A stretch of 64,000 nt of DNA from Agapetus fuscipes (lineage: Eukaryota; Arthropoda; Insecta; Trichoptera; Glossosomatidae), in contig OX637350.1 in NCBI GenBank assembly GCA_951799405.1, positions 4,511,852 to 4,575,851 of the forward strand, written 5' to 3'. This document shows, one piece after another, positions 50,122-61,700 of this stretch; the first letter of the stretch is position 1; each line of letters begins with the position of its first letter. A program made the position numbers and the translations under genes. The notes under the pieces are model-generated. The model was not told the origin of the DNA, made no database searches, and saw only the letters and a list, made by a program, of their open reading frames with translations.

Positions 50122-51540
50122 ATGAAGACTGCGCGGCCCTGTGATGACTTGATGGAGCAGGGAGCTTCAGTCAATGAATACAGGACGCCAGTGGCACGGC
50201 TCCCCATGCCATTTTCGGGGAAGCCGGAGGAAGACCCAGGGCTATTTTTGGAGTCAGCCCTGGCGTACTTCAAGGAGAATGCAACCCCAGAGAGCGAATG
50301 GGTGATGTGGGCAATGGATTGGCTGCAGGGGGAAGCGGCTGCCTGGATGGCGGAGCTCCCAGTGACAGACTGGCTGGAGGTTGAATGTGCCCTGGAGGGA
50401 AGATTCAACAGCAAGTCAAGGAGGGAGAGAGGCCACTTCCTGTACCTCTATGGACGGCAGGAGCTCGGGGAGGAGGCAATGGGATTCATCCTGAGGAAGA
50501 GAGCGCTGGCCAAGCGCTTCTGCAGCACGCACTCTGAGCAGGAGGTCATCCAGCACACCATGGACCTCCTGTTGCCGCAGTGCCAGGCGAGACTTCAGAG
50601 CGCCAGCGCCTCCTGGAGCAAGCTTCTCGCAGCTGCGGCAGGCTGTGAAAGCAGGGGCAGCAGCGATGACCACCATCCACTCGTCGGATCTCATCAGCAA
50701 GGAGGGCGATGGCCAGCCCAGGAACAGCAACAAGGGGATTGGCAGCCAGCAGCCTATCACCATCAGACCGAAAGGCAGTCACCAGGCCAGAAAAATCGTC
50801 CAATGGCATGGCAGCCACGGCCAGGTAGCGAGCAAGAGACCGAAAGGACATATTGGCACTGTTCAGGGCCACATCTCGACCGGTCTTGCCCCGACCGTGA
50901 GGGGAAGCCTTCGCAACCGGAATCAAGCCAGGATGAAGGTGAACCGGAGCATGCAAGTGTCAGCATGCTGAGGAACGCGGAAGTTCCTGAGGACACTCTG
51001 AGAGCAGTCGAGGAGTTTCAACGTGTGGAAGAGACACTGGCTCCAGAAGTTTCAGAATCCAGCCACGTCTGCCCTAGCCAGGATGAGAGGCCTGTACAGC
51101 CTGAGGCAGACGTGCTGCCAAGAGACATGGAAGATGACCCTTTGGAGAGAGAGCTGTACTTTCAACGCGAATCCCACCCGCAAGCGTGCGAAGTGGAAGA
51201 CTCGACGTTTGACACGATCAAGAGGAACTTGAAACCAGTCAGCATGGAGGTGCAGAGTGGACGACAACTCGTGCTAGAGGATTCCGTCTCGAAGAGTAAT
51301 CAGAGCCATGGGATGGCCAGGAAACAGCCACCCCGCACCAGCAGAGACGTGCACCCAAATCAGCTTAGGTTACCGCCCGACAAGCAGGAGGAGGATCCGA
51401 TCGAACAGTACACGAGGCCGCCGGATACGACTCCTCGCCTTCAGCGCGCACCACCTCTCCACGAACATCGGAAGAGAAGGAAAAGGATGAAGGAACCGTG
51501 GCCAGGGGTGAAAATTCTGTGGCAAGGGTTGAGAGCGTAA
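50122..51540 (+). CDS. Gag-like protein of LTR element (472 aa)
   Basis: The frame opens within the 5' LTR, but the first ATG after the LTR is at 50122. Residues about 25-133 look like a retrotransposon Gag/capsid fold: ARLPMPFSGKPEEDPGLFLE, later WLQGEAAAWM and GRFNSKSRRERGHFLYLYG. Near residues 244-256 is a degenerate zinc knuckle, YWHCSGPHLDRSC, where the first Cys of a CCHC box is replaced by Tyr. The C-terminal half is Glu/Gln/Pro/Arg-rich and disordered-looking. There is no stop or frameshift. It probably assembles particles that depend on another element's enzymes (inference). Confidence 0.85.
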   Translation: MKTARPCDDLMEQGASVNEYRTPVARLPMPFSGKPEEDPGLFLESALAYFKENATPESEWVMWAMDWLQGEAAAWMAELPVTDWLEVECALEGRFNSKSRRERGHFLYLYGRQELGEEAMGFILRKRALAKRFCSTHSEQEVIQHTMDLLLPQCQARLQSASASWSKLLAAAAGCESRGSSDDHHPLVGSHQQGGRWPAQEQQQGDWQPAAYHHQTERQSPGQKNRPMAWQPRPGSEQETERTYWHCSGPHLDRSCPDREGKPSQPESSQDEGEPEHASVSMLRNAEVPEDTLRAVEEFQRVEETLAPEVSESSHVCPSQDERPVQPEADVLPRDMEDDPLERELYFQRESHPQACEVEDSTFDTIKRNLKPVSMEVQSGRQLVLEDSVSKSNQSHGMARKQPPRTSRDVHPNQLRLPPDKQEEDPIEQYTRPPDTTPRLQRAPPLHEHRKRRKRMKEPWPGVKILWQGLRA

Positions 51541-51577
51541 GGAGGGTTAAGTTTTGTCAACAGAAGATGGTGGGAAT

Positions 51578-51884
51578 TGATACGGCACACTTTTTGTGTA
51601 GGCCCTGAATTTCGCCATCCGTCGAACTCCTTGACAAAACTTAACCCTACACGCTGATTGGCCGGCGTTCGGCAGGACACCGGCCGAGCCGAATTTACTG
51701 TAACAAAATTTATGTGTTTAGTTGTAATAAAAAGGGAATAATTTGTCACAAGGTTGTCGGCCTGTTGGCCCGAAGACCGATTCTGTCTGTAACAACTTGT
51801 ACTGAAAAGAGAAAAATAAAAAGAAACGAAAGTAAAACATTCAACCAAGTCTTCCTCATTTTTGATATTGAAGAGAGGGTATCA
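51578..51884 (+). repeat. 3' LTR of Gag-only element
   Basis: Second 307-bp copy, same ends as the 5' LTR, followed directly by the ATAT target duplication. Confidence 0.92.
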
Positions 51885-52214
51885 ATATATTACCATAGTC
51901 CTATTTATACCACACTTTATAAAGAAAAAACATAGACTATATCATTGTTTTTTAAGTTTATAGTTGTATAATGTTAGGTAGTATTTTTTTAATTGTAATT
52001 ATAAAGAATTTCATTTCTTTAAATTGTTATTTCTTCTTTATTTCTAAAGATGCTAGTGTAATCGGGAATTTGTTTCATACCACACTTGCTTTCGGAGTCC
52101 ACACATTTAATCACGTAAAGAAATGTGACCTCACTTGGCCGGGTTGATATACACTTGTGATTGGTCGCTAAGGACCTTAGTTCCGAATCTGACCACCTCC
52201 ATGTTAATATTGTT

Positions 52215-52495
52215 CGTCCCTCCAGTGCTTGTTTGTCTTATTTACCATTTGATTAAAAAATTACCTTTAGATGGTATTGTCTTAAGAATCACATTCTACA
52301 CAACCTGAGCCAAGAAAAAAATGTTAAACACAAAAATGTGAGAGTTGTTTTGAATATTTTCATAATCAATTTCTAGCATTCATTAGACACATTGGTCCAG
52401 TACACATACAAACATTGCTCATCATGTGAAATTACCTCTTTTGGAGATGAGACAAACAAGAAATAAGGTGATGTGCTATCCATACAAAATATAAT
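52215..52495 (+). repeat. Dispersed repeat shared with 18258-19380
   Basis: GTGCTTGTTTGTCTTATTTA, AATGTGAGAGTTGTTTTGAA and GGAGATGAGACAAACAAG recur in order around 18258-19380, where LINE-T copies interrupt them. This copy lacks those insertions. Confidence 0.6.
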
Positions 52496-52885
52496 AATAA
52501 ACTATAGGTGAGGGAAATTTTGAATTTGTGTGGACTCCATTAAGAAGAAATTCAAGTGATTATGAAAATTTGAAATATTGTTGAGGTCAATTCAAAATAT
52601 TTTTGATTGCACTTGTGGAAAAAAAAAACATTGAAATGTATCATGTTTCTTGTGAATAGTTGATTTAAAAAATACATTAATTACTATTGGGGTCAAACTG
52701 AAAAGGCTAGAAATATTTTTTATATCCAATTTTTGTACAAAAATCAAAAGAATAACTTTTTTAGGTAGCTCACGCGTCACCTTCATCTCCGAAATGCATT
52801 TTAGTACATACCGTCATTTATGGTGCTCAATATTTCCCGCCATTTTTACAAAGTCCAGTTTTCAGCATGTTATGAAGATGTTTTA

Positions 52886-53145
52886 AGGACTAATCTAATC
52901 TAAGTTGCAAAGATATGTAACATTGGGGATTCACATTACATGCATTCTCACAAGCAGACACGTAGTACAAGTTTGCACTTATACATGCCGCTTGTGGACC
53001 TACAACATAAAAACCAAGTCTCAAATGAACATACACCCTGCAGCTCTTGCTGAGCTTCCCTGAAACAGGGGTGACATTGGCAAAGTGAACCATTTCTTAC
53101 AATATTGGTGGTCAGCTTCATGCCAACCTTTTAGTCAAAGAATTA
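52886..53145 (-). mobile_element. LINE-T 3' end, antisense
   Basis: ACTAATCTAATCTAAGTTGC to AACCTTTTAGTCAAAGAATT. Confidence 0.87.
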
Positions 53146-55039
53146 GTGCATTATTTAAATCAACAGTTCAAATATCACACTGAGATTATACTGTAAATGA
53201 AGCCTACTATTTTAAAGTAACTTTAATGCGAAGTACATAGTTCACTAAATGATATTATATGAATATGTTTAAAAGTACCTACAATACGAGTAGTTTGTTT
53301 TACCTTATTTACTTGGTGGTCTGGTGCTCACTGATCCAATATTCTGGTATTTTCAAACATAGCTAGCCTACTCTGTAATCTGGCAGGTTAAATACGAAAG
53401 AGTGAAATATATACAAAGTGTGGCATTGTTTCTTACTAACCAGCTGCCATTCCCTATATTCAAAATCCCATCAACCAGGGTTTTTAGTAATTCAGCGTTG
53501 CAAAAAAGATGCGTGCCAAATTACCAAGCACCTAACGTATTTCCAAAAGTTATTCTACAATGTCAAATCATAAATTTACATCCGATGCTAACATCAAATT
53601 TCATCCAATTTTAGTTTGATATTTTGTTATTCTTTCTACCCATCGATCAACATAAAAATATAGATGAAGCATCTGAGGCAATTTTGTGTAACAAAAAAGA
53701 GTGCGGCGTAGGACGCACTCTTCATACAAACGAGGTCTTGTTATTATCAGTTTCCGGGCAACCACGTTTTTAGTCTCTTTTTGAAATTAATATCTTGTTG
53801 ACCTATTATTCCATTTCATGGTTTATTTGTTACTGCAGACGTTAGCCATCTATGTCTTTTATATTGATTGATGTTTCTACCCCACGGAATTCAAATTAAT
53901 CATTTTTGGCCATACACTTTTCCTTTTGAAATCTCTAAGGTGGGTTGGCTCAATAATGCTTTTATGATTAATTTTATGTGCCATACATATCTTGTACTGT
54001 AATATATCGCACTCTCATTTTTCTCTGATTTTTTTGACATAAATTATGAATGTATTTTACCTTCCATTTAACTTGATAAGGCCAAAGGCTTCCTCAAAAA
54101 TGTGAAATATATGGGAAAACAGGCAAATGGCATTCTTTGTTTACGATTATCTATCTTATTTTTTTTTAAATATAGTAGACTGTTATTTTTGGTTCTATAC
54201 AACTTATTTAGACATCAAATTTCCAGCTGCATTTAAAATGAAAAAAAAAAATGGATTGGAGTAAAACAAAAAAGTAGAATCATCATAAGACTCTGACTTT
54301 CTCGGAATAATCATTCAACTGGGTTCGGCACAAAATTAGATTATTTCTCAGCAGGCAAACACCACAGGTCTATGTGGCTAAAGTCTTTAGCAATCAGCTA
54401 CAAAATATTAGTTTGCAACCCAGTCGTGTAATATCACTCCTTTTTTTGTCTATGTCAAATGTGTGGGCCTCATTACGAGTGCATACAATCATCTAAATTT
54501 TAAAAAATGTGATCTTGTTTGCGAATTAATATAGATTCTTTAAAAATATGTATAAAATATAACTAAATTAGTTCAAAATTTAAAAAAAATTTATGTAATA
54601 TATGTTTTAGAAAATTAATATATTTGACTATTTATTTATGTTTTCCAGACACAGGTTTATTTGTTAATATTATTGTATTATCTCCTATTAATGGTTGTTT
54701 TCCGAATTCAGTTTTTGTATCATGCAAACTTATTTACTTCCCTTCCTGCTTGTCATTTTGTTTTGTTCAAAATTACTAACAATTCTATGAGGTGTATTTA
54801 TTTTCATTTTAAATATCAGTACCTTCTATTGAAATACTAGAATTATTGTTGCAAAACTTGCACTGTAAACAATTCAAAGAAATCAGTTTGATCTATAATT
54901 TCATTTGCTACATGATGACGTTGATTGTAATTTCAATGATGTAAAGATCTTTTTATTAAATGGGCTAAGAATTTTATACGAAATTTTAATAAACACTTGG
55001 TAAAAACATATGTTTGTGGTTTTATTTTGATAACTTGTT
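53146..55039. other. AT-rich intergenic spacer
   Basis: Intergenic region between Mondo and the RPAIN-like gene. No exon, RNA gene or clear repeat recognised. Confidence 0.5.
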
Positions 55040-55195
55040 ACCGCCATTCCAGGAAGGTCGGCAAAAGTCGCATGGTTTATGTTGATTTGGGATTTGGATT
55101 TTAATTTGTAGGTACACAAGCCGCATTTGTAAGCACAAACTTACACGTGTCTGCTTAAGGAGATGCATTTAATATAACTTTGCAACTTAGTCTTG
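55040..55195 (+). mobile_element. LINE-T 3' end fragment
   Basis: GCCATTCCAGGAAGGTCGGC to TTTGCAACTTAGTC; start missing. Confidence 0.75.
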
Positions 55196-55325
55196 ATGAT
55201 GATGATGGATGATTTATTTCCGTTTAATGATCACAGACCATCTCAAGGGCGCCGTGGCTCTTCGAAAACAGCATTTTCTTAAGTCCTCTTCTGAAGGCGA
55301 TGGTGGGCTGGTCACAGTGCCAGTT

Positions 55326-55985
55326 TAAGGGGGTCCGCAGTGCCCGCAGCGGACAGGGGCCCCGCGGGGCCACCGGAGGGGGCCCCGCGCGCACCCTTTT
55401 GGGTAAATTTTTTTACAGTACTTAGCTCCTCTTGAAAAAAAATTTAAAAAACATGAGAAATAATTCTTCACTATAAAAAAAATTAGGTAGGTACATAGGT
55501 TGTTCAAGACATCAAGGAACCAATGGGGGCGGCAGAGACATACAAATTCATGTTAAAAAACGACCTAGAAGTTGTTTTTCAGAGTAGGTACTGCTGCGGC
55601 TTTAAAAATTTACCTGACAATAATGGTCAGTAACGCAACGGGAGAAAGGGTGTTTTCAAAATTAAAATTGACAAAAAATGACCTCAGGAGTCAGGACTAC
55701 AATTTCCCAGCACAAACTGAATCACCTGTCAGTGATGAACATAAATTACGACACCTTATATAATTTAGACTTTTTGACTATAGGTACTAGAAAAACTCGT
55801 GACTGCGAAATTACGAAAAAAAATGTTTTGAACCGTTACGTTGTGCCTAGCTACCTAATGTAGGTACCTACCTATAATAATGTACCTACCTACTTTTCTA
55901 AAAAATTGCCATTAAATTGTGTTTAAAAAAATGTCATTACCTACTTATTTGGGGGGGGGGGGGGGGGGCCATGAGCAGCGTTGGA
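55326..55985 (+). mobile_element. hAT-family transposon fragment nested in a LINE
   Basis: A GC-rich end (GGGGGTCCGCAGTGCCCGCA) and a run of about 20 G at the other end bound a fragment inserted in an antisense LINE. It carries the C-terminal part of a transposase. Confidence 0.7.
55572..55763 (+). pseudogene. hAT transposase C-terminal dimerisation fragment
   Basis: The frame includes KIYLTIMVSNATGERVFSKL and KLTKNDLRS, the conserved hAT C-terminal motif (x-LT-P-V-x-x-A-x-x-ERSFSKLKLIKxxLRS in the family). Only about 45 residues remain; an inactive remnant. Confidence 0.8.
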
Positions 55986-56727
55986 CCCTACCCAAAATAG
56001 CTTAAAATGCCCCTGGCTGGTCAGAGCGAAGGTCGGCAGGCAGCTTATTCCAGGCAACTGGCCCGGCTACCCCAAAGCTCCTGTCCGCAAAATTGGATGT
56101 GTTTGCTCTTATTGGTTCTATGATCCTGTTGACAGCAGTAGAGGCAGAGCGCAGTGGTTGCCTTGTAGCAACGTTAACAAGACATAGTTAAGCGAGACAT
56201 GGGGGTGCCGTGATCATTTGTATACCCTGAGGACCTCTCATTTGTTTCATCACCAACATAAATGCAGAGCAAGTTGGGATGCCTACGATTGCTATTAATG
56301 CTCAAAATGGAAAATTGATGATCATCAGATGGTTGGAAGTTTTTAGAAAGGTTTGTTGTCATCGTCAGTGTTATTGTAATTATTGAAAATATATTTAAAT
56401 GTATCACCTCATTCTCTTCACATAATTTTTCAGAGTCTTGAAGTTTCTTTTCTTTCACAGCTACCAGGAAATACAAAAGCAGGAAATTTTAACAATTTTC
56501 ATATTATCTTTTTACTTTTTTTTCTTCTATTGCCGTTTCATGTCTCTTTCGCATCGACGACCACTTGCAAAAATGTCTTCCCGTCTCTCGCAGCTCTAAA
56601 TAGGTCTTCTACTGTTTTTATTCGCTTCTAATCTTACGGAGCCATGAGATCTGCTAACTCTTGGATATGTAAAGCTTTTCCTTTTCCCCCAAATTCTCAC
56701 ATACATGCTTTGTAATTATTATTGTAG

Positions 56728-56919
56728 GTGATGGATAATAATGTCTTCAAGGAGAAAGCCATTTTCACCATCTCACATAATGCATCACATCTAACATCTG
56801 TAGAACCAGAGCCCTTCACAACCAAAAACAAAATATCACTTTGCATAGAGATATCTAGGCAGCGGCCCGGCTGGGTGAAGTCACAATTTCTAGCTCACAA
56901 TTTTGTGCTGACTCGATTG
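56728..56919 (+). CDS. Unassigned candidate exon
   Basis: A 64-codon open stretch lies between a possible acceptor (TTATTATTGTAG) and a possible donor (TTG|GTAATA). It includes FTISHNASHLTSVEPEPFTT and RQRPGWVKSQFLAHNF, whose composition looks protein-like rather than AT-noise. No family was recognised and no partner exon was found. It may equally be chance or a repeat relic. Confidence 0.2.
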
Positions 56920-57202
56920 GTAATAATTAATTGTAAAAAAATCATAATATTGATGTTGTACATTTTATTTGACTTAAATTTTTAAAGGCACTCGGTGCTT
57001 TCACATGGGCATTATATTTTCAGAAAATTCAGCTGGTAGACAAACTAAAAGGATAAATTCTTGTAAGTTCAATAACAAAGTCAAGTTCTTGTTGATATAA
57101 CAAAGTCCAAAATACACACACATAAACTATTATCTACAGAAAGGTTTTATAAATTATTCACACAGAAATCTTGAGGTAGGTACATGTACTTTATAAACAA
57201 AT

Positions 57203-57536
57203 TCAAAATAGCATTAGGAAATTTGAACACGCGTAACAAATCAAGTATACATGGTTCTCATCACATTCATTTATCACTGCGAACTGTGGATCTAGCGCAC
57301 AGACGTCGTTGTGGTGTTCCACGCACAGCATTATATTGTCTTTGACCTGCAGCAAGTCCAGCTTTGTCTTGGCGTTGAGTCCACACGGGCAGGTTGCAAA
57401 AGCGTCTCCACTTCCCGACTCCTGAAGACTGAGGGAATTCTTTTGACAAACTGGACACACAACCTCGTTAAGCTCGTCCATCATATCAGCGAGCTTATCA
57501 TCGTTATCCAATATTACGTCGTACTTGTTCATGAGC
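57203..57536 (-). CDS. RPAIN: RPAIN-like exon 3 with zinc finger
   Basis: Begins after ATTGCAG, with one base completing Trp, and encodes LMNKYDVILDNDDKLADMM followed by the cysteine-rich C-terminus, stopping at 57203-57205. The intron upstream (57537-58325) holds a degenerate LINE-T copy. Confidence 0.9.
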
Positions 57537-58735
57537 CTGCAATTATAGAATACAGGCTGAGATCAATGCCAGGGTGGTTCAAATTTAACTTGGCAACATT
57601 GTGAAAAGGAAAAACTTATGAGAACTATTCAGGTAGATTTATGTTCAGTTTTAAGTAGTTGGTGTTTTATTTGAGCGAGTCAAGATGCTTTGACTGACGT
57701 GTTTGAAGTAAAAGCAGTGCTGGTCAGAGTCTCATTAGTTACATAATTTAAAATGAAGACAATCAAATGGGATGGATAAAAGTGTGATTTTTTGTATTCA
57801 GGGTTATTTAAGTAGTTGGAGTAGATTTCAAATTTTGCTCAGCAGTGTAACGTCAACCGTCTAAATGACAACTAGGTCCTTAGCAACCAAAACCAAATAT
57901 TGGTTAGCTGTCAACTTAGGAATCCAGTTGGGTTATGTCAATTTTACCATATATCTCGATACATCTTTCAGGTTAGTAAATACGAAGAAAAAAAAATTTA
58001 TCATCGTTTATTACATTTTTTTGTTGTTCCTTGACTGACCTACCATGCTATAAAAAATGTTTTGCCAATACCACCCCTGATTCAGGAAACGGCGGTAGGA
58101 GTTGTAGGATTTATGTTAATTTGATGTTTGCGTTTTATTTGAATGTGTGTAGCCTGCTTGTGTGTGTACATAAAATATTATTTTTCAATATTAAATACAT
58201 ATTATATTTTCGACAGAGATTGTAGATAGATAATATACCAACGATATAAAGTGCCCTTGAGGTGAGTTGTCACAGTAAGGCGCTAAAGAAAAAAATGTCA
58301 ACAAATAAAATATATAGGTACCCACCATTGAAAATCTTCTTCAGAAATACAGTCTTCAGTTTCTCTTATGGTTTCATTGTTGTCATCAATACTGATTGAG
58401 TTCGCATTGGAACTGTGGAGATTATTGTTATAGATCACTCTCAAGTCCTGTTTGATAATGGAAGCGAGTGTATTTTCCATTTCAATGTCACCGGGAATCT
58501 TACGAAGCTTGTCGACGAAATTTTCCCTGTTGGTCTTCCATCGCTCTTTACATCTCTGCAAATGAAAAGCTTATTAATGTATAACCAAAATACCATACGC
58601 TAAATAATTGATTGTCAAATCTTACGGACAACACATTCTACCTACCTTTCGTAATACATCCTTCAATTTTGGAGAGCCATTTTTGAAGCGCAATATGCAA
58701 TCTCTCGCTTGCATTTTCAGTGTTGAAGACGACAT
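57203..58735 (-). CDS. RPAIN: RPA-interacting protein (RPAIN-like), 3 exons, complete
   Basis: In its family this protein binds replication protein A and helps carry it into the nucleus. Exons on the - strand are 58735-58646, 58555-58326 and 57536-57203, joined by GT-AG introns with consistent phase to 217 codons (human about 219). The N-terminus reads MSSSTLKMQARDCILRF and continues across the junction into RCKERWKTNRENFVDKLRK, like the basic importin/RPA-contact region of RPAIN. The C-terminus carries the zinc finger: CPVC at residues 134-137, CPC at 156-158, further Cys/His (CVEHHNDVC), and CYAC at 207-210. The gene is convergent with Mondo. Symbol given by domain similarity. Confidence 0.88.
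58022..58225 (+). mobile_element. LINE-T 3' end, old copy in RPAIN-like intron
   Basis: GTTCCTTGACTGACCTACCA to CGACAGAGATTGTAGATAG; clearly more diverged than most copies. Confidence 0.7.
58326..58555 (-). CDS. RPAIN: RPAIN-like exon 2
   Basis: The 230-nt exon follows a TTTGCAG acceptor and ends at CAATG|GTGGGT. It encodes a basic segment and then an acidic segment (DDNNETIRETEDCISEEDFQ), the usual order before the zinc finger. The chosen donor restores a Trp codon with exon 3. Confidence 0.85.
58646..58735 (-). CDS. RPAIN: RPAIN-like exon 1
   Basis: Thirty codons from ATG (complement of 58733-58735) to the donor AAG|GTAGG. This start is chosen because it opens the only frame that joins exon 2 in phase. 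A second in-frame Met is at codon 8. Confidence 0.85.
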
Positions 58736-61700
58736 TGTTGTGCTTCGAAGAGATACGGATGACTTTTAATGAAATGGTTTATTGTAAATGAATTGTTAAT
58801 TATACAAAACACAGACAGCTGGGCAAAATACCCCGTTGTCTTTCGCGCGTAGAAATTTCATTTTTTGACAGATCCCAGTTGCGCCACTACACAGAACTTA
58901 AAAAGTAAAATTCCCAAATAACACACTCATTACATTTACAAGGATGCAAAAAGATTTACTGCCATCTAGTGGGGAGTAGAAACACAATTCCCTTGCAGTT
59001 TTACAAAAACGGCAATTTTTTTATTATCCCTAAAGTAATTATTTCATGTTAGCTCCTCACTAGATTTACTGAAAACCAATGGGCTCGGAAAAATTTCATC
59101 ATAGATGTTCCTATTGTAATTTGCTTTTCCTCAGCCGGCTTACCCGAGCGTTGAGGGATACATATTATTATACCTGATTGACCCCAAGCAACAAAAATCA
59201 CTGCTGGGTCGTGTCACGACCATCAGGAAGGCCTTTCACCACTAAAAAAAAATATAGCATTCCAAGAGCGTTCTGTGATACGCTTCCCTGGATGGAAGTG
59301 TACAAACGGAACAGGTATGAGGATGGGTTTGCGCAATAGTCAGCCTTTCTCCCTAGCAACCGTGCCATGCGACGTCATAACTTTTTTGATCTGTCAAATA
59401 TGCACGCTCTTTTTAGAGAACATAAAAATGTATCTCCCACAAAGAAAACATTGACATTAAGTATCAGTGGAGTTTTTAATTTAGCAACCGATGGTCTGAA
59501 ATAAATATGCAGAAATCAACAGAGAAAAGAAAAATAAAAAAATGAGCACAATAATCGTTTTTATTTATATGAGCCATATATTTTGATATACAACTGTAAT
59601 TCATTAATATCAAAACACTTAAGTTTACACTTTACAGCTGAACAATTCTTGATCCTATCAAAAATCAGCATACAAAATGCCAACGGAAAGCGGTACCCAG
59701 ACACATACAAATTCATAAGAAATGCACCACCTTATTGAGAAGAAATAACATATTGCAATTAAATTATTTTTAAACTGAAGCCGTAGCAAGTGATACTCGG
59801 AAATCCCATTACAATCTATTGACTGTATGGAAATTGATTCAAAATAACTTTTATTTAATATGATTTATTAAAAATAAAATAAAAATGTACAAAAAATTAT
59901 AATTGAATGAATATAACAATATTAATGTTGTCACAATGTTTGGAAATCAACAAAAGTAGAAACAAAAGAAAATTAAGGTTGATTAATTATTATTTATAAC
60001 CAAAATGGTTTTATTTGAAGTAGCGTTATACAAAATCAAAGTAACTCTATGGTAACAGTTCTTATAACTAGTTACAACACACTAGAAGTTGTGCAGCATC
60101 CCATTCATACAGGGAATAGCCGATATTGTCTAAAATAAATCAAACAAATAAATATCTTTATCGAGACACAAAAACTAACAAAATGAAATTATTAAAAATA
60201 CACTTAAAGTTAAAATAAGCTGTAGCACTATTTTTTTATAACATTTTGTTATTACTCACTCACAGAAATGTTACAGAGAAACATGGTAACATAGCGACAC
60301 TGTAAATAATAACAATATTTAGTGATTTAGGAGCCTTTGCGGAAACTACCTATAAATAGCCCGAATCTCACAAAATACCCTTACATAATAAGGGCTTGAA
60401 TATTTTATTCAAAAAAATGTTAGTATATAAATGAAAAATTGATTTCTAATTCATGTATTTTTCTATTTATAATATTTATCTCCTCTTTATTTTGTATAAG
60501 AGTTTTAGAAATTTACAGTGTGATAATCAATTTCTGTTTCTTGCAACTGTTAGTAAAATATACAATTTTGTGGTGACATTTTGAAAAACTTGATAAAAAT
60601 GGCACTGACGCTCCAATTTTCACAAGTACAATAATGTTTGAGGTATTTTGGTATTCCGAAGGAAACTATTTTTCAGAAAAAACCATTTTGACAAAGTAAC
60701 ACCACTTTTGATAACCATTTATCAACTAAGGATATTTACGGACACAATATATACTTGTAAGCCATACTCAATGATTGAATTTATATCCAAAAGTTGATAA
60801 TTTCTGTTGATTACAATATCCTGGAAAATAAATTATTGTAAAATGAACTTGATAATATCTTCATTAACTTATAACTAAATTACAATATTTGTTTTTTTAT
60901 GCTTAAAAGTAACTACTTGATTAGGATAAAATAAATTGGCTAACTATCCTATTTGACCTGTTCATAATTAGAAGAAAGGTGACTGAACCCTTAAATAATC
61001 AAAGTATTGAAACAAATATGTATTACGAAGTTTAATATTAAAAAAATTAACTATTTAAAACATGACGGGGGTGCACTAGGCAACCACGAGGTATGTGTAT
61101 AACCCTAGCTTTGAATATTTTCATCGGCCGCATTATCTAAACAGCTTCAACATATATTATAATCTTAGATTTTAGCTGTATTGACAAAAAAAACAAGGAT
61201 TATTTATGAAATGAATTATGTAATGTAATATTGTAGGTAACGTAAATACCCAACAATTTTATGAAAAAGTACAACCTGTATCTGCACAGTTATACCCCTT
61301 GAATAAAAAAAGGATACACATGAGTCTTTTGAATTACTTGTGTTGCATTCTATTAAATGGGTTTCTTCTCATTCGGGTTGAACCCAAAAAGTTAATGCGA
61401 CTTATTGTATGGGAAATTTGACTGAAATAGGTTTATAATGAAATATTTTATACGAATAATCAGCGTGGTTGAAATTACTGATTTTGGCTACATACGGCAA
61501 TACAGAACGTAACTAAAATATAACTTAGAAACATTGTTACGGTAACTGAAATGGTATTGACCTTGTCAATTTGAATCAACAAATTTGTAATAGATGTTTA
61601 CATTTTTTTTTTAATTGAAAATGTTCAATGTATTTATATAAGGAAGTAATAATCGCAATGAAATAATCTAAAAAATGGAAGCATTGATGAAAAGATTGAA

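Larger units (their letters stand above)
49716..51884 (+). mobile_element. Gag-only LTR retrotransposon, structurally intact
   Basis: Two 307-bp direct repeats (49716-50022 and 51578-51884) begin TGATAC and end GTATCA, flanked by a 4-bp target duplication ATAT (49712-49715 and 51885-51888). The 1555-bp interior holds one long reading frame for a Gag-like protein and no room for protease, reverse transcriptase, RNase H or integrase. A TGGCGCCCAA stretch at 50091-50100, about 70 bp inside, resembles a tRNA primer-binding site but is unusually far from the LTR. A purine-rich AGAAGATGGTGGGA precedes the 3' LTR. I see no difference between the LTRs, which implies a recent insertion. Such an element must borrow enzymes from a partner. 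Confidence 0.9.
55198..56300 (-). mobile_element. LINE 3' end with CATCAT tail, antisense, split by hAT fragment
   Basis: On -, FADRSFGVAGPVAWNKLPAD and LRSDQPGAF (about 56100-56000) are the LINE C-terminus; after the hAT insertion (55326-55985) the 3' end continues to CGGAAATAAATCATCC and a (CAT)n tail. Clade not determined. Confidence 0.78.

Noticed and set aside
50416..50956. Antisense frames in the Gag region
   Set aside because: Shadows of the GC-rich gag coding strand with no recognisable domains.
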